Positions 1 to 5,318 of a stretch of DNA of 5,325 nucleotides are shown here, in pieces. The notes under the pieces were generated by a model. It saw only the letters and a list, made by a program, of their open reading frames with translations, did no database searches and was not told where the DNA came from. Both the position numbers and the translations under genes were made by a program. Location: positions 1 to 5,325 of the forward strand of contig JBMSGE010000088.1 of assembly GCA_049414205.1 (NCBI GenBank). The letters run 5' to 3'. Origin of the DNA: Nitrosomaritimum sp049414205. Lineage in GTDB: Archaea; Thermoproteota; Nitrososphaeria; Nitrososphaerales; Nitrosopumilaceae. How positions within the stretch are numbered: position 1 is the stretch's first letter; each line of letters opens with the position of its first letter.

Positions 1-1307
1 GTGCAGCACGAAGAGGTGTTGCAACTGATGAGATGAAACAAGTTGCAAAAGATGAAGATGTGACACTTGATTGGTTAATCTCCAAAATTGCAAAGGGCTC
101 TATAATTATCCCAAGCAATAACCAACGAAAACAAAAGATTCACAATGTTGGGATTGGCAAAGGTCTTAAAACAAAAGTAAATGTGAATATCGGTACATCA
201 ACATTAAACGTAAATCTTGATGAGGAAATTGAAAAAGCAAAGATTGCAGTCAAATACCACGCAGACACAATAATGGATTTGAGTGACGGCGGGAATGTAA
301 AAGAAATAAGAAGAACTTTGCTAGAAGAAGCTCCTATCACATTTGGGACTGTGCCAATCTACGAGGCATACAATTATGGTGTTGAAGTCCATAAAAATCC
401 ATTAAATTTAACTGAAGATGATTTTCTAAAAGCTTTTGAAAATAATGTAAAAGATGGTGTGGATTATACGACCATTCACTGTGGAATTACAAAAGACATT
501 GCTAAAAGAATTTTAAAAGTTCAAAGATATGGTGGGGTTGTTAGCAAGGGTGGAACATTAACTGCAGCTTGGATGCTAAAACATGACAAAGAAAATCCCT
601 ATGTTACTCATTATGATTACCTGATTGAATTGGCACGAAAATATGATGTTACATTTAGCCTCGGTGATGCCTTAAGACCTGGCTCAATCCTTGATTCTCA
701 TGACGAACTACAAGTTCAGGAGATGATTAACATGGTTGATCTTACTAAACGTGCTCATGAAAAAGACGTTCAAGTTATGATTGAAGGTCCTGGACACGTT
801 CCACTAAATGAAGTGGCAGCCAATGTCCGTCTCTCAAAATCTTTGATTGGTGATGTTCCCTACTATGTTTTAGGTCCATTAGTAACCGATGTTGCATCTG
901 GACATGATCATATAGCAAGTGCTATTGGCGCAGCTGTATCTGCAAGCGAAGGTGTCGACCTATTGTGTTATCTCACTCCTTCGGAGCATTTGGCATTACC
1001 CAACCCAGAAGAAGTCAAAGCTGGACTAATCGCATATAGGATTGCAGCACATGCAGGTGATCTTGTGAAGATTAGAGAAAAGGCAATAAAATGGGATATG
1101 GCTATGAGTGAAGCTAGACGTACTCTTGATTGGGAAAAACAATTGGCCCTGTCAATTGACCCTGAAGAAGCTGCAAAAATTCATAGTAGGACTGGCCAAC
1201 ATCCAGGAAACAACGTTCCCTGTACGATGTGCGGCGGTGCATGTGTTTACATTATGTTACCTCAACAACGAGGTTATGAAAAAGAAAATCTACAGCAAAC
1301 TGAGTAA
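1..1307 (+). CDS. thiC: Phosphomethylpyrimidine synthase ThiC, 5' end outside the window
   Basis: ThiC is a radical-SAM iron-sulfur enzyme that rearranges aminoimidazole ribotide (AIR) into HMP phosphate, the pyrimidine half of thiamine; it is cytosolic. The reading frame is already open at base 3: the codons before the first ATG (position 33) read AARRGVATDE and run straight into MKQVAKDE, as in full-length ThiC proteins. So position 33 is an internal Met and the real start lies left of the window; about 434 residues are visible. Family landmarks, numbered from that internal Met, are GIGKGL and VNVNIGTS near 41-55, the EGPGHVPLNE stretch near 250, the GPLVTDVASGHDH stretch near 280, LTPSEHLALP near 315, and a C-terminal cluster Cys (C397, C400, C404). 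Cysteine spacing is C-x2-C-x3-C, one residue shorter than the C-x2-C-x4-C of bacterial ThiC. The last 18 bases overlap the end of the convergent Nudix gene. Identity is secure; upstream regulation cannot be seen. Confidence 0.97.
   Translation, partial: AARRGVATDEMKQVAKDEDVTLDWLISKIAKGSIIIPSNNQRKQKIHNVGIGKGLKTKVNVNIGTSTLNVNLDEEIEKAKIAVKYHADTIMDLSDGGNVKEIRRTLLEEAPITFGTVPIYEAYNYGVEVHKNPLNLTEDDFLKAFENNVKDGVDYTTIHCGITKDIAKRILKVQRYGGVVSKGGTLTAAWMLKHDKENPYVTHYDYLIELARKYDVTFSLGDALRPGSILDSHDELQVQEMINMVDLTKRAHEKDVQVMIEGPGHVPLNEVAANVRLSKSLIGDVPYYVLGPLVTDVASGHDHIASAIGAAVSASEGVDLLCYLTPSEHLALPNPEEVKAGLIAYRIAAHAGDLVKIREKAIKWDMAMSEARRTLDWEKQLALSIDPEEAAKIHSRTGQHPGNNVPCTMCGGACVYIMLPQQRGYEKENLQQTE
1279..1288 (-). 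terminator. Possible oligo-T terminator after the Nudix gene
   Basis: Read on the minus strand, TTTTCTTTTT begins one base past the Nudix stop codon. Archaeal transcription can end on oligo-T tracts without a hairpin. The tract lies antisense inside the last codons of thiC (Lys/Glu codons), so it may simply be a by-product of those codons. Confidence 0.3.
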
Positions 1308-1694
1308 AACCTTATCGATACTTGGAACGGTTTCATAATTTTTCATCTCATCAACTGTGATCCATTTGTATTCAGAATTTTCCCAATTTAGCTTAATTGT
1401 TGGATTGTTTGATTCAAACAAAAATGGAAAAATTTCCCATTCATGATTTTCATATTGGGGTGAATGTACTTTCATTTTTGATGCTGATTTTAAAAATTTA
1501 ATTTTGTCTTCAGTTATTCCTAATTCTTCAAAAATTTCAATTTTTGCTCTATTGAGTGGCTCTTCATTATTTTCAATTATTCCACTTATTCCTGCCCACA
1601 ACCCCTTCATTGTTTTGACTTTATTGCTTCTCTTTAAGATGAGAAACTTATCGTTATCTTTAATGAATGATGTTACTATCCTTGTTGAGCGCAT
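1290..1694 (-). CDS. Nudix (MutT-type) hydrolase, substrate unknown
   Basis: A 134-residue single-domain Nudix protein, a normal length for the family. Such enzymes cleave nucleoside diphosphates linked to another group, using Mg2+ held by the Nudix-box glutamates. The N-terminal strand (VTSFIKDNDKFLILKRS) and the KGLWAGISGII stretch that leads into the box are typical of MutT-like members. The box reads G-IIENN-E-EPLNRAK-I-E-I-F-E-E-L-G-I. The spacing and catalytic glutamates of Gx5Ex7REUxEExGU are intact, but the usual Arg is Ile. A WEIFPFLFE strand and a KWITVDEM segment complete the fold. The ATG start lies 5 bases after the tyrA stop and has no clear Shine-Dalgarno sequence, so it is probably translated from the same transcript. 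Sequence alone does not give the substrate; nucleotide-pool cleaning and a dinucleotide or cofactor substrate are both possible. Its 3' end overlaps thiC by 18 bases tail to tail. Confidence 0.9.
   Translation of the reverse strand: MRSTRIVTSFIKDNDKFLILKRSNKVKTMKGLWAGISGIIENNEEPLNRAKIEIFEELGITEDKIKFLKSASKMKVHSPQYENHEWEIFPFLFESNNPTIKLNWENSEYKWITVDEMKNYETVPSIDKVLLSLL
1339..1343 (+). terminator. Possible oligo-T terminator after thiC
   Basis: A TTTTT run about 32 bases after the thiC stop, inside the 3' part of the opposing Nudix gene. It is the first T5 tract downstream of thiC on the plus strand. It is weak evidence in AT-rich DNA, and no convincing hairpin precedes it. Confidence 0.25.
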
Positions 1695-1699
1695 TTTTG

Positions 1700-2557
1700 C
1701 TACTTTTTCTCAACAGCATTTACCATTTTCGTTAATTTTTTGTATGATGTATCTAAATCGGTTTTTGTGGCAAGTCTTTCTTGGCATGCTTTAATGTAGG
1801 TAATTACCTCTTCAGTTTTTGATTCTTGCACTGCTGTTAGTAATCGCCCTACATCTTTCCATAGATCTTCTGCAACTCTTCTGATTTCGGGATTGGCAAT
1901 AATCGTTTCAATTAATTCCGGTGATTCAGTCATTATGCTTTCGGCAAGAATTTTTTGAACTGTGAATGTAGTTCCTGACATTTTTTCTGTCAAAGCAATT
2001 TTCTCATCTTTTGAAATAATGTTTGCAAAAACAAGATTTAGAAGATGAGTTAGTCCTAAAATCACTGCAATTTTTTTGTCGTGCTCTACTGCATCAATGG
2101 TGACAAAATTTGCTCCCTCAAAAAGAGACTTTGCTACTGTAAGTTCTTTTTTGGCATCTTTTACTGGCACTGAAATAATATTGTGTCCTTTGATATTTTT
2201 AATTCCTGGCCCAAACATTGGATGAATACAAATAGGATTAATTTTTGCTGGCATTTTAGACAATGATGATACTGCCTTTCCTTTTTCAGAAGAAATCTCA
2301 ATTAGATATGTGCCTCTCTTCATTTCTTTTGCAATCAATCTAATAATTTCAGGAGTTCTTCTTGTTGGAGTACATAGCATCACATAGTCTGCTTTAAGAA
2401 TTGCACCTACTAATGATTCTGATTGAATAATGTCTTTACCTTTAATTTTATTTTCTTCATCATACCCTGTTACTTCAAAGCCTTTACCTAGAAAATATTT
2501 GGAAAACCATTGGCCCATCTGACCTCCTGCACCAATAACAGTAATGGATTTCTTCAT
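1700..2557 (-). CDS. tyrA: Prephenate/arogenate dehydrogenase TyrA
   Basis: A 285-residue NAD(P)-dependent dehydrogenase that oxidatively decarboxylates prephenate to 4-hydroxyphenylpyruvate, or arogenate to tyrosine. The N-terminal Rossmann fold carries VIGAGGQMG (residues 7-15). Asp33 at the end of the second strand (VTGYD) suggests a preference for NAD+ over NADP+ (inference). IHPMFGP at 111-117 holds His112, the expected catalytic histidine. AVEHDKK (156-162) and LTHLLN (169-174) lie in the all-helical C-terminal dimerisation domain. GGQMG, HPMFGP and AVEHD resemble the dehydrogenase half of the bacterial AroQ-TyrA fusion, but there is no AroQ domain here; it sits on the preceding gene instead. 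No ACT domain is present, so allosteric control by tyrosine through such a domain is not expected. The ATG overlaps the stop of the upstream gene (ATGA), with AGGAG 7 bases ahead. Prephenate versus arogenate specificity cannot be read from sequence alone. Confidence 0.94.
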   Translation of the reverse strand: MKKSITVIGAGGQMGQWFSKYFLGKGFEVTGYDEENKIKGKDIIQSESLVGAILKADYVMLCTPTRRTPEIIRLIAKEMKRGTYLIEISSEKGKAVSSLSKMPAKINPICIHPMFGPGIKNIKGHNIISVPVKDAKKELTVAKSLFEGANFVTIDAVEHDKKIAVILGLTHLLNLVFANIISKDEKIALTEKMSGTTFTVQKILAESIMTESPELIETIIANPEIRRVAEDLWKDVGRLLTAVQESKTEEVITYIKACQERLATKTDLDTSYKKLTKMVNAVEKK

Positions 2558-3924
2558 TGTTTATCTCCTAAAAATCCGCTTAGTATATTCATTCCGTCTG
2601 ACAAAATTCTTTCATCTTGACATGCTGATAATCTGATAAATTTTTTGTAATCTCCAAAACCTTCGCCTGGTGCCACTGCTACCCCTTTATCTAACAGAGT
2701 ATTGGCAAATTGCACTCCGTCGAATCCTTCTTGATTGACTCTTGCAAAAAGGTACATTGCCCCATCAGGGTTTATGAAATCAAGATTCATCTCATTTGCT
2801 TTTTTTATCAATACTTCCAGTCTACGCTGTACTGTATTAGTATTATCGGAGGTATCTGCTTCCAAAGCTTTCATTGCTACATACTGCATGGGCTCTGATA
2901 CGTTAGTAAGGCACAGGGCCTCAAATTTTGACATTTTGTCGATGATTTGGGGTTTGGCAATAGTGTATCCTATTCTAAAACCTGTCATTGCATGTGATTT
3001 TGAAAAGGATTGGGTAACAATGGTTTTCTCATAATTGTAATCTAGAATACTCTTCCAATCTACAAATGAATATTGAGAATAAATTTCATCACTCAGAATG
3101 AATAGGTTATTTTTAATTGCCAAATCTACAATTTCGTTTTGTAATTTTTCAGGGAGTATTTTGCCAGTTGGATTGTTTGGATAATTCAAAGCAATCATTT
3201 TGGTGTTGGAGTTTATGGTTTGCTCTATCTGATCAATTGATGGCTCCCATTTATTTTCAAAAGTTGTATTGATTGTTCTTACCTTTACTCCTGCATGTAA
3301 TGCACAATCTTTGTATGCAGGCCATGCAGGCTCAATAACAATCAATTCGTCCCCTGGATTAAGAAGAGTATTTATCGCAGTAAAAATTCCAAATCTTGCC
3401 CCCGGCGTAACCATGATGTTATCTTGAGTTACATTGACGTTGAAATTTTTTGAAACATGCTGTGCTAGGGCTTTACGAAATTGTGGAATCCCTTTTGCTT
3501 GACCATACTTTAAAAATCCTTTATCGTATACTTCTCCAAGTGCTTGGTTGGTGATGGCTGGGGGTAAAAAGTCAGGCTCTCCTACTTCCATATGGATAAT
3601 TTTTTTACCTTCTTGTTCCATTGATTTTGCTTTGAGAAAAATGGAAAGATGTGTCTGCTTGTTATTTGATTGAACCTTGATTGATTCGTTTAAAAGAAAA
3701 TTTAAAAATTTTGTAGCAATAGTCTCATCAAAATTCAATTCATTGCACAAAGAAATAATTTTTGTTCTTAGATTATCTTCTCTTGATTCATCTGTCACTC
3801 CTTTGCCTATGTTTTTTTTAATTTCTCCAATCTCTTTTGCAATGTCTGTTCTTACCTTTAGCATCTTTATCATTTCAATAGTAATTTCGTCCATTTTACT
3901 ACGAAGTTCGTTGATTTCAGCCAT
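2554..3924 (-). CDS. AroQ chorismate mutase fused to class I/II aminotransferase
   Basis: A 456-residue two-domain enzyme. Residues 1-86 are an AroQ chorismate mutase (chorismate to prephenate). R8, R25, K36, D45, R48, E49, S81 and Q85 match the E. coli active-site set R11, R28, K39, D48, R51, E52, S84 and Q88 at a constant offset of 3. Residues about 92-456 form a PLP-dependent aminotransferase of the aspartate type: GEPDF at 115-119, YGQAKGIPQFR at 140-150, YPNNPTG at 248-254, SDEIYS at 278-283, the PLP lysine K309 in SFSKS, TGFRIGY at 314-320, and the carboxylate-binding R431 in FIRLSA. The frame stays open 102 bases further upstream, inside aroC, but that stretch is Ser/Cys-rich and unlike the family. 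The ATG at 3924, followed by MAEINELRSKMDEI, fits AroQ proteins and lies 2 bases after the aroC stop. Likely partners are prephenate or aromatic keto acids with glutamate or aspartate. The substrate is inferred from context. Confidence 0.93.
   Translation of the reverse strand: MAEINELRSKMDEITIEMIKMLKVRTDIAKEIGEIKKNIGKGVTDESREDNLRTKIISLCNELNFDETIATKFLNFLLNESIKVQSNNKQTHLSIFLKAKSMEQEGKKIIHMEVGEPDFLPPAITNQALGEVYDKGFLKYGQAKGIPQFRKALAQHVSKNFNVNVTQDNIMVTPGARFGIFTAINTLLNPGDELIVIEPAWPAYKDCALHAGVKVRTINTTFENKWEPSIDQIEQTINSNTKMIALNYPNNPTGKILPEKLQNEIVDLAIKNNLFILSDEIYSQYSFVDWKSILDYNYEKTIVTQSFSKSHAMTGFRIGYTIAKPQIIDKMSKFEALCLTNVSEPMQYVAMKALEADTSDNTNTVQRRLEVLIKKANEMNLDFINPDGAMYLFARVNQEGFDGVQFANTLLDKGVAVAPGEGFGDYKKFIRLSACQDERILSDGMNILSGFLGDKQ
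2563..2569 (-). promoter_or_regulatory. Shine-Dalgarno site for tyrA
   Basis: AGGAGAT on the minus strand; AGGAG is separated from the tyrA ATG by 7 bases. It lies within the last codons of the aminotransferase gene (Leu-Gly-Asp). It is the only convincing ribosome-binding site in the cluster and fixes the tyrA start. Combined with the ATGA stop/start overlap it suggests re-initiation on a polycistronic mRNA. Confidence 0.75.
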
Positions 3925-3926
3925 TT

Positions 3927-5021
3927 TTACAACACAGGTTTGATTTGACCTGCTAATAACGCATGATCTGCAATTGTTAATGCAACAAGAGAATCTACTA
4001 CTGGAGGTGCCCTTGGAACTACGCAAGGATCATGTCTGCCTTGAACTTGCAAGACTGCACTCTTTTTTGCTTTGATGTCTACTGTACTTTGTTTTTTAGC
4101 TATTGATGAGGCCGGTTTGAATGCTACTCTCATTGTTATTGGCATTCCGTTTGATATTCCGCCAAGTATTCCGCCAGAATTGTTTGTCTTTGTGATTATT
4201 TTTCCTTTCTTTATTGTGTATAGATCATTATTTTCAGAACCAAATAATTCAGAACCATCAAATCCTGAACCAAATTCAATACCCTTTACAGATGGTATTG
4301 AAAAAATTGCTTTACTCAAATCTGATTCTAGAGAACTAAAAATCGGTTCGCCAAGTCCAACAGGAACATTTGTTGTTATGGATTCAATTATGCCTCCTAG
4401 TGAATCTCCTTTCTTTTTAGCACTCATGATGGATTCTTTCATTTTTTTTGCTGTATTTACATCTGGACATCTGACGTCATTTTTGTAAATTGACTTTGCC
4501 ATTTTAGAATCAAACTCTTTTTTCATTTTGATTTTGCCAATTTGTGTTGTGTATGAATTGGTTTCAATTCCTAATGTTACTTTGAGTAATTTTCTTGCAA
4601 TGGCTCCACCCATGACATGTGTGGCCGTAAGTCTTCCCGAAAACCTTCCTCCTCCTCGATAATCATTAAAATGATTGTACTTTACCATTGCAGGGTAATC
4701 TGAATGCCCTGGACGAAGTTTTGTTTTTAAATTTTCATAATCTTTTGATTTTTGATCACTATTCCAAATCACCATGGTGATTGGAGCTCCTGTTGTGAAT
4801 CCTCTAAACACACCTGAAATAATTTCTACCTTATCTCCCTCCTTTCTTTGAGTAGTGATAAGGGAAGTCCCTGGTTTTCTGTAGTCTAACATTTTTTGAA
4901 TTTCTTTTTCATCAATTTCTAATCCTGCTGGACATCCATCTAATACAGCACCAATTGATTTTCCATGACTTTCTCCAAAACTAGTGAGAACAAGCCTCTG
5001 TCCGATTGAATTTCCTGACAA
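3927..5021 (-). CDS. aroC: Chorismate synthase AroC
   Basis: AroC uses reduced FMN to eliminate phosphate from EPSP (5-enolpyruvylshikimate-3-phosphate), giving chorismate, the last shikimate-pathway step. All three family signatures are present in the 364 residues: GESHGKSIGAVLDGCP (16-31), YRGGGRFSGRLTATHVMGG (121-139) and RHDPCVVPRAPPVVDS (329-344). His19 and His106 (in RPGHSDYP) match the two active-site histidines of the family. Length is normal (about 350-390 in the family). The start codon is TTG: the in-frame stretch from the preceding TAA stop (5046-5048) contains no ATG or GTG, and starting at this TTG gives SGNSIGQR, the usual AroC N-terminus. No Shine-Dalgarno sequence precedes it, and a TATA-like box lies about 27 bases upstream, so the mRNA is probably leaderless. 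It is the first gene of the cluster, and its TAA stop is 2 bases before the next ATG. Confidence 0.96.
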   Translation of the reverse strand: MSGNSIGQRLVLTSFGESHGKSIGAVLDGCPAGLEIDEKEIQKMLDYRKPGTSLITTQRKEGDKVEIISGVFRGFTTGAPITMVIWNSDQKSKDYENLKTKLRPGHSDYPAMVKYNHFNDYRGGGRFSGRLTATHVMGGAIARKLLKVTLGIETNSYTTQIGKIKMKKEFDSKMAKSIYKNDVRCPDVNTAKKMKESIMSAKKKGDSLGGIIESITTNVPVGLGEPIFSSLESDLSKAIFSIPSVKGIEFGSGFDGSELFGSENNDLYTIKKGKIITKTNNSGGILGGISNGMPITMRVAFKPASSIAKKQSTVDIKAKKSAVLQVQGRHDPCVVPRAPPVVDSLVALTIADHALLAGQIKPVL

Positions 5022-5043
5022 TGTTCTATGATTGTATGGTCGT

Positions 5044-5054
5044 GCTTATAATTC
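5044..5054 (-). promoter_or_regulatory. TATA-like box for the aroC cluster
   Basis: On the minus strand this reads GAATTATAAGC, centred about 27 bases before the TTG start of aroC. That distance is what an archaeal TATA box needs to start transcription at the first base of the start codon. Together with the absence of a Shine-Dalgarno sequence it supports a leaderless mRNA for the four-gene cluster. The surrounding DNA is AT-rich, so chance matches are common and the exact box is uncertain. Confidence 0.5.
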
Positions 5055-5102
5055 CTCATTTGGAAAATGTAAAAAAATTCCATTGATCTCTTAGTGATCT
5101 TG

Positions 5103-5164
5103 AAAATATTTCCTAGGTGTGCATAAATATTACATCAAATAATATTGTTTTTTCAAAATATTTC
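5103..5164. repeat. Direct repeat AAAATATTTC (two copies)
   Basis: The 10-mer AAAATATTTC occurs at 5103-5112 and again at 5155-5164, 52 bases apart start to start, on either side of the inverted repeat. The first copy is itself nearly palindromic when extended (GAAAATATTTC). It could be paired operator half-sites or merely AT-rich sequence bias. Confidence 0.25.
5126..5146. repeat. AT-rich inverted repeat in the divergent promoter region
   Basis: Perfect 7-bp arms AATATTA and TAATATT flank a 7-base spacer, CATCAAA. It lies between the aroC promoter and the rightward TATA-like boxes, where a dimeric regulator could bind. The region is about 23% GC, so such a repeat may arise by chance. No regulator family can be named. 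Confidence 0.3.
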
Positions 5165-5173
5165 AAATAAATC

Positions 5174-5189
5174 TTAAATATCATTATAA
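5174..5189 (+). promoter_or_regulatory. Rightward TATA-like boxes ahead of the structured RNA block
   Basis: Two candidate archaeal TATA boxes lie side by side: TTAAATA (5174-5180) and TTATAA (5184-5189). With the usual spacing of about 26 bases they would start transcription near 5203 or near 5212. The first would begin just before an ATG at 5205; the second would begin on the first base of the hairpin at 5212. Both fit a rightward transcript covering the GC-rich block. Which one is used cannot be told from sequence. Confidence 0.45.
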
Positions 5190-5211
5190 CGTATAAGAAT
5201 AACGATGAAAA

Positions 5212-5318
5212 GCGCAAATTCTATTAACTGATTTGCGCGGCCCTGCGAAAAATACATGTTATTTACGCAAAGGCGTACTGGGTGAGGAGAAAGCTTTTCA
5301 CTCTATACAGGGTCGCGC
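5212..5318 (+). ncRNA. Candidate structured RNA of unrecognised family, possibly continuing past the window
   Basis: GC content jumps from about 23% (5041-5210) to about 47% here, with no convincing coding frame. Four helices can be drawn: (a) GCGCAAAT 5212-5219 with ATTTGCGC 5231-5238, 8 bp; (b) an outer helix, GCGCGGCCCTG 5235-5245 with CAGGGTCGCGC 5308-5318, 11 bp with one G-U; inside it (c) TACGC 5264-5268 with GCGTA 5273-5277 around an AAAG loop; and (d) 5280-5289 with 5294-5303, 10 bp including three G-U pairs, again with an AAAG loop. Helices a and b share 5235-5238, so they compete or stack as 8 bp plus 7 bp. Rightward TATA-like boxes precede the block at suitable distance. It lacks a tRNA T-loop motif, the RNase P P4 consensus, an SRP-like signature, and the TPP or fluoride riboswitch cores I know. 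It may be a free RNA or a structured leader. The strand is inferred from the promoters and the G-U pairs. Confidence 0.5.

Noticed and set aside
33..35. The ATG at 33 as the thiC start.
   Set aside because: The codons before it (AARRGVATDE) continue the ThiC N-terminal sequence in frame to the left edge, so the gene begins outside the window.
3925..4026. An upstream ATG that would lengthen the chorismate mutase fusion by 34 residues.
   Set aside because: The extra stretch lies wholly inside the conserved 3' end of aroC, is Ser/Cys/Arg-rich and unlike AroQ proteins. The ATG at 3924 gives an active-site spacing matching E. coli AroQ at a constant offset.
4230..4275. Repeated TCAGAACCA-like segments within aroC.
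   Set aside because: They encode the GSGFDGSELFGSE stretch, where family members have a similar Gly-Ser-Glu-rich loop, so they are coding sequence rather than a DNA repeat element.
4072..4488. Plus-strand open frame of 138 codons antisense to aroC.
   Set aside because: It lies fully inside a gene with complete chorismate synthase signatures, and its protein shows no recognisable domain; it is a shadow of aroC codon usage.
5280..5303. RNase P RNA, because GAGGAGAAAGC resembles the P4 element GAGGAAAGUC.
   Set aside because: The match is imperfect, and these bases are better explained as a 10-bp hairpin; the other conserved RNase P regions would lie outside the window and cannot be checked.
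5239..5315. A tRNA: 7-bp outer stem spanning about 77 bases.
   Set aside because: There is no T-arm GTTCRA motif and no D-arm consensus, no 5-bp T-stem next to the outer stem, and nothing on the minus strand either. The internal hairpins do not match a cloverleaf.
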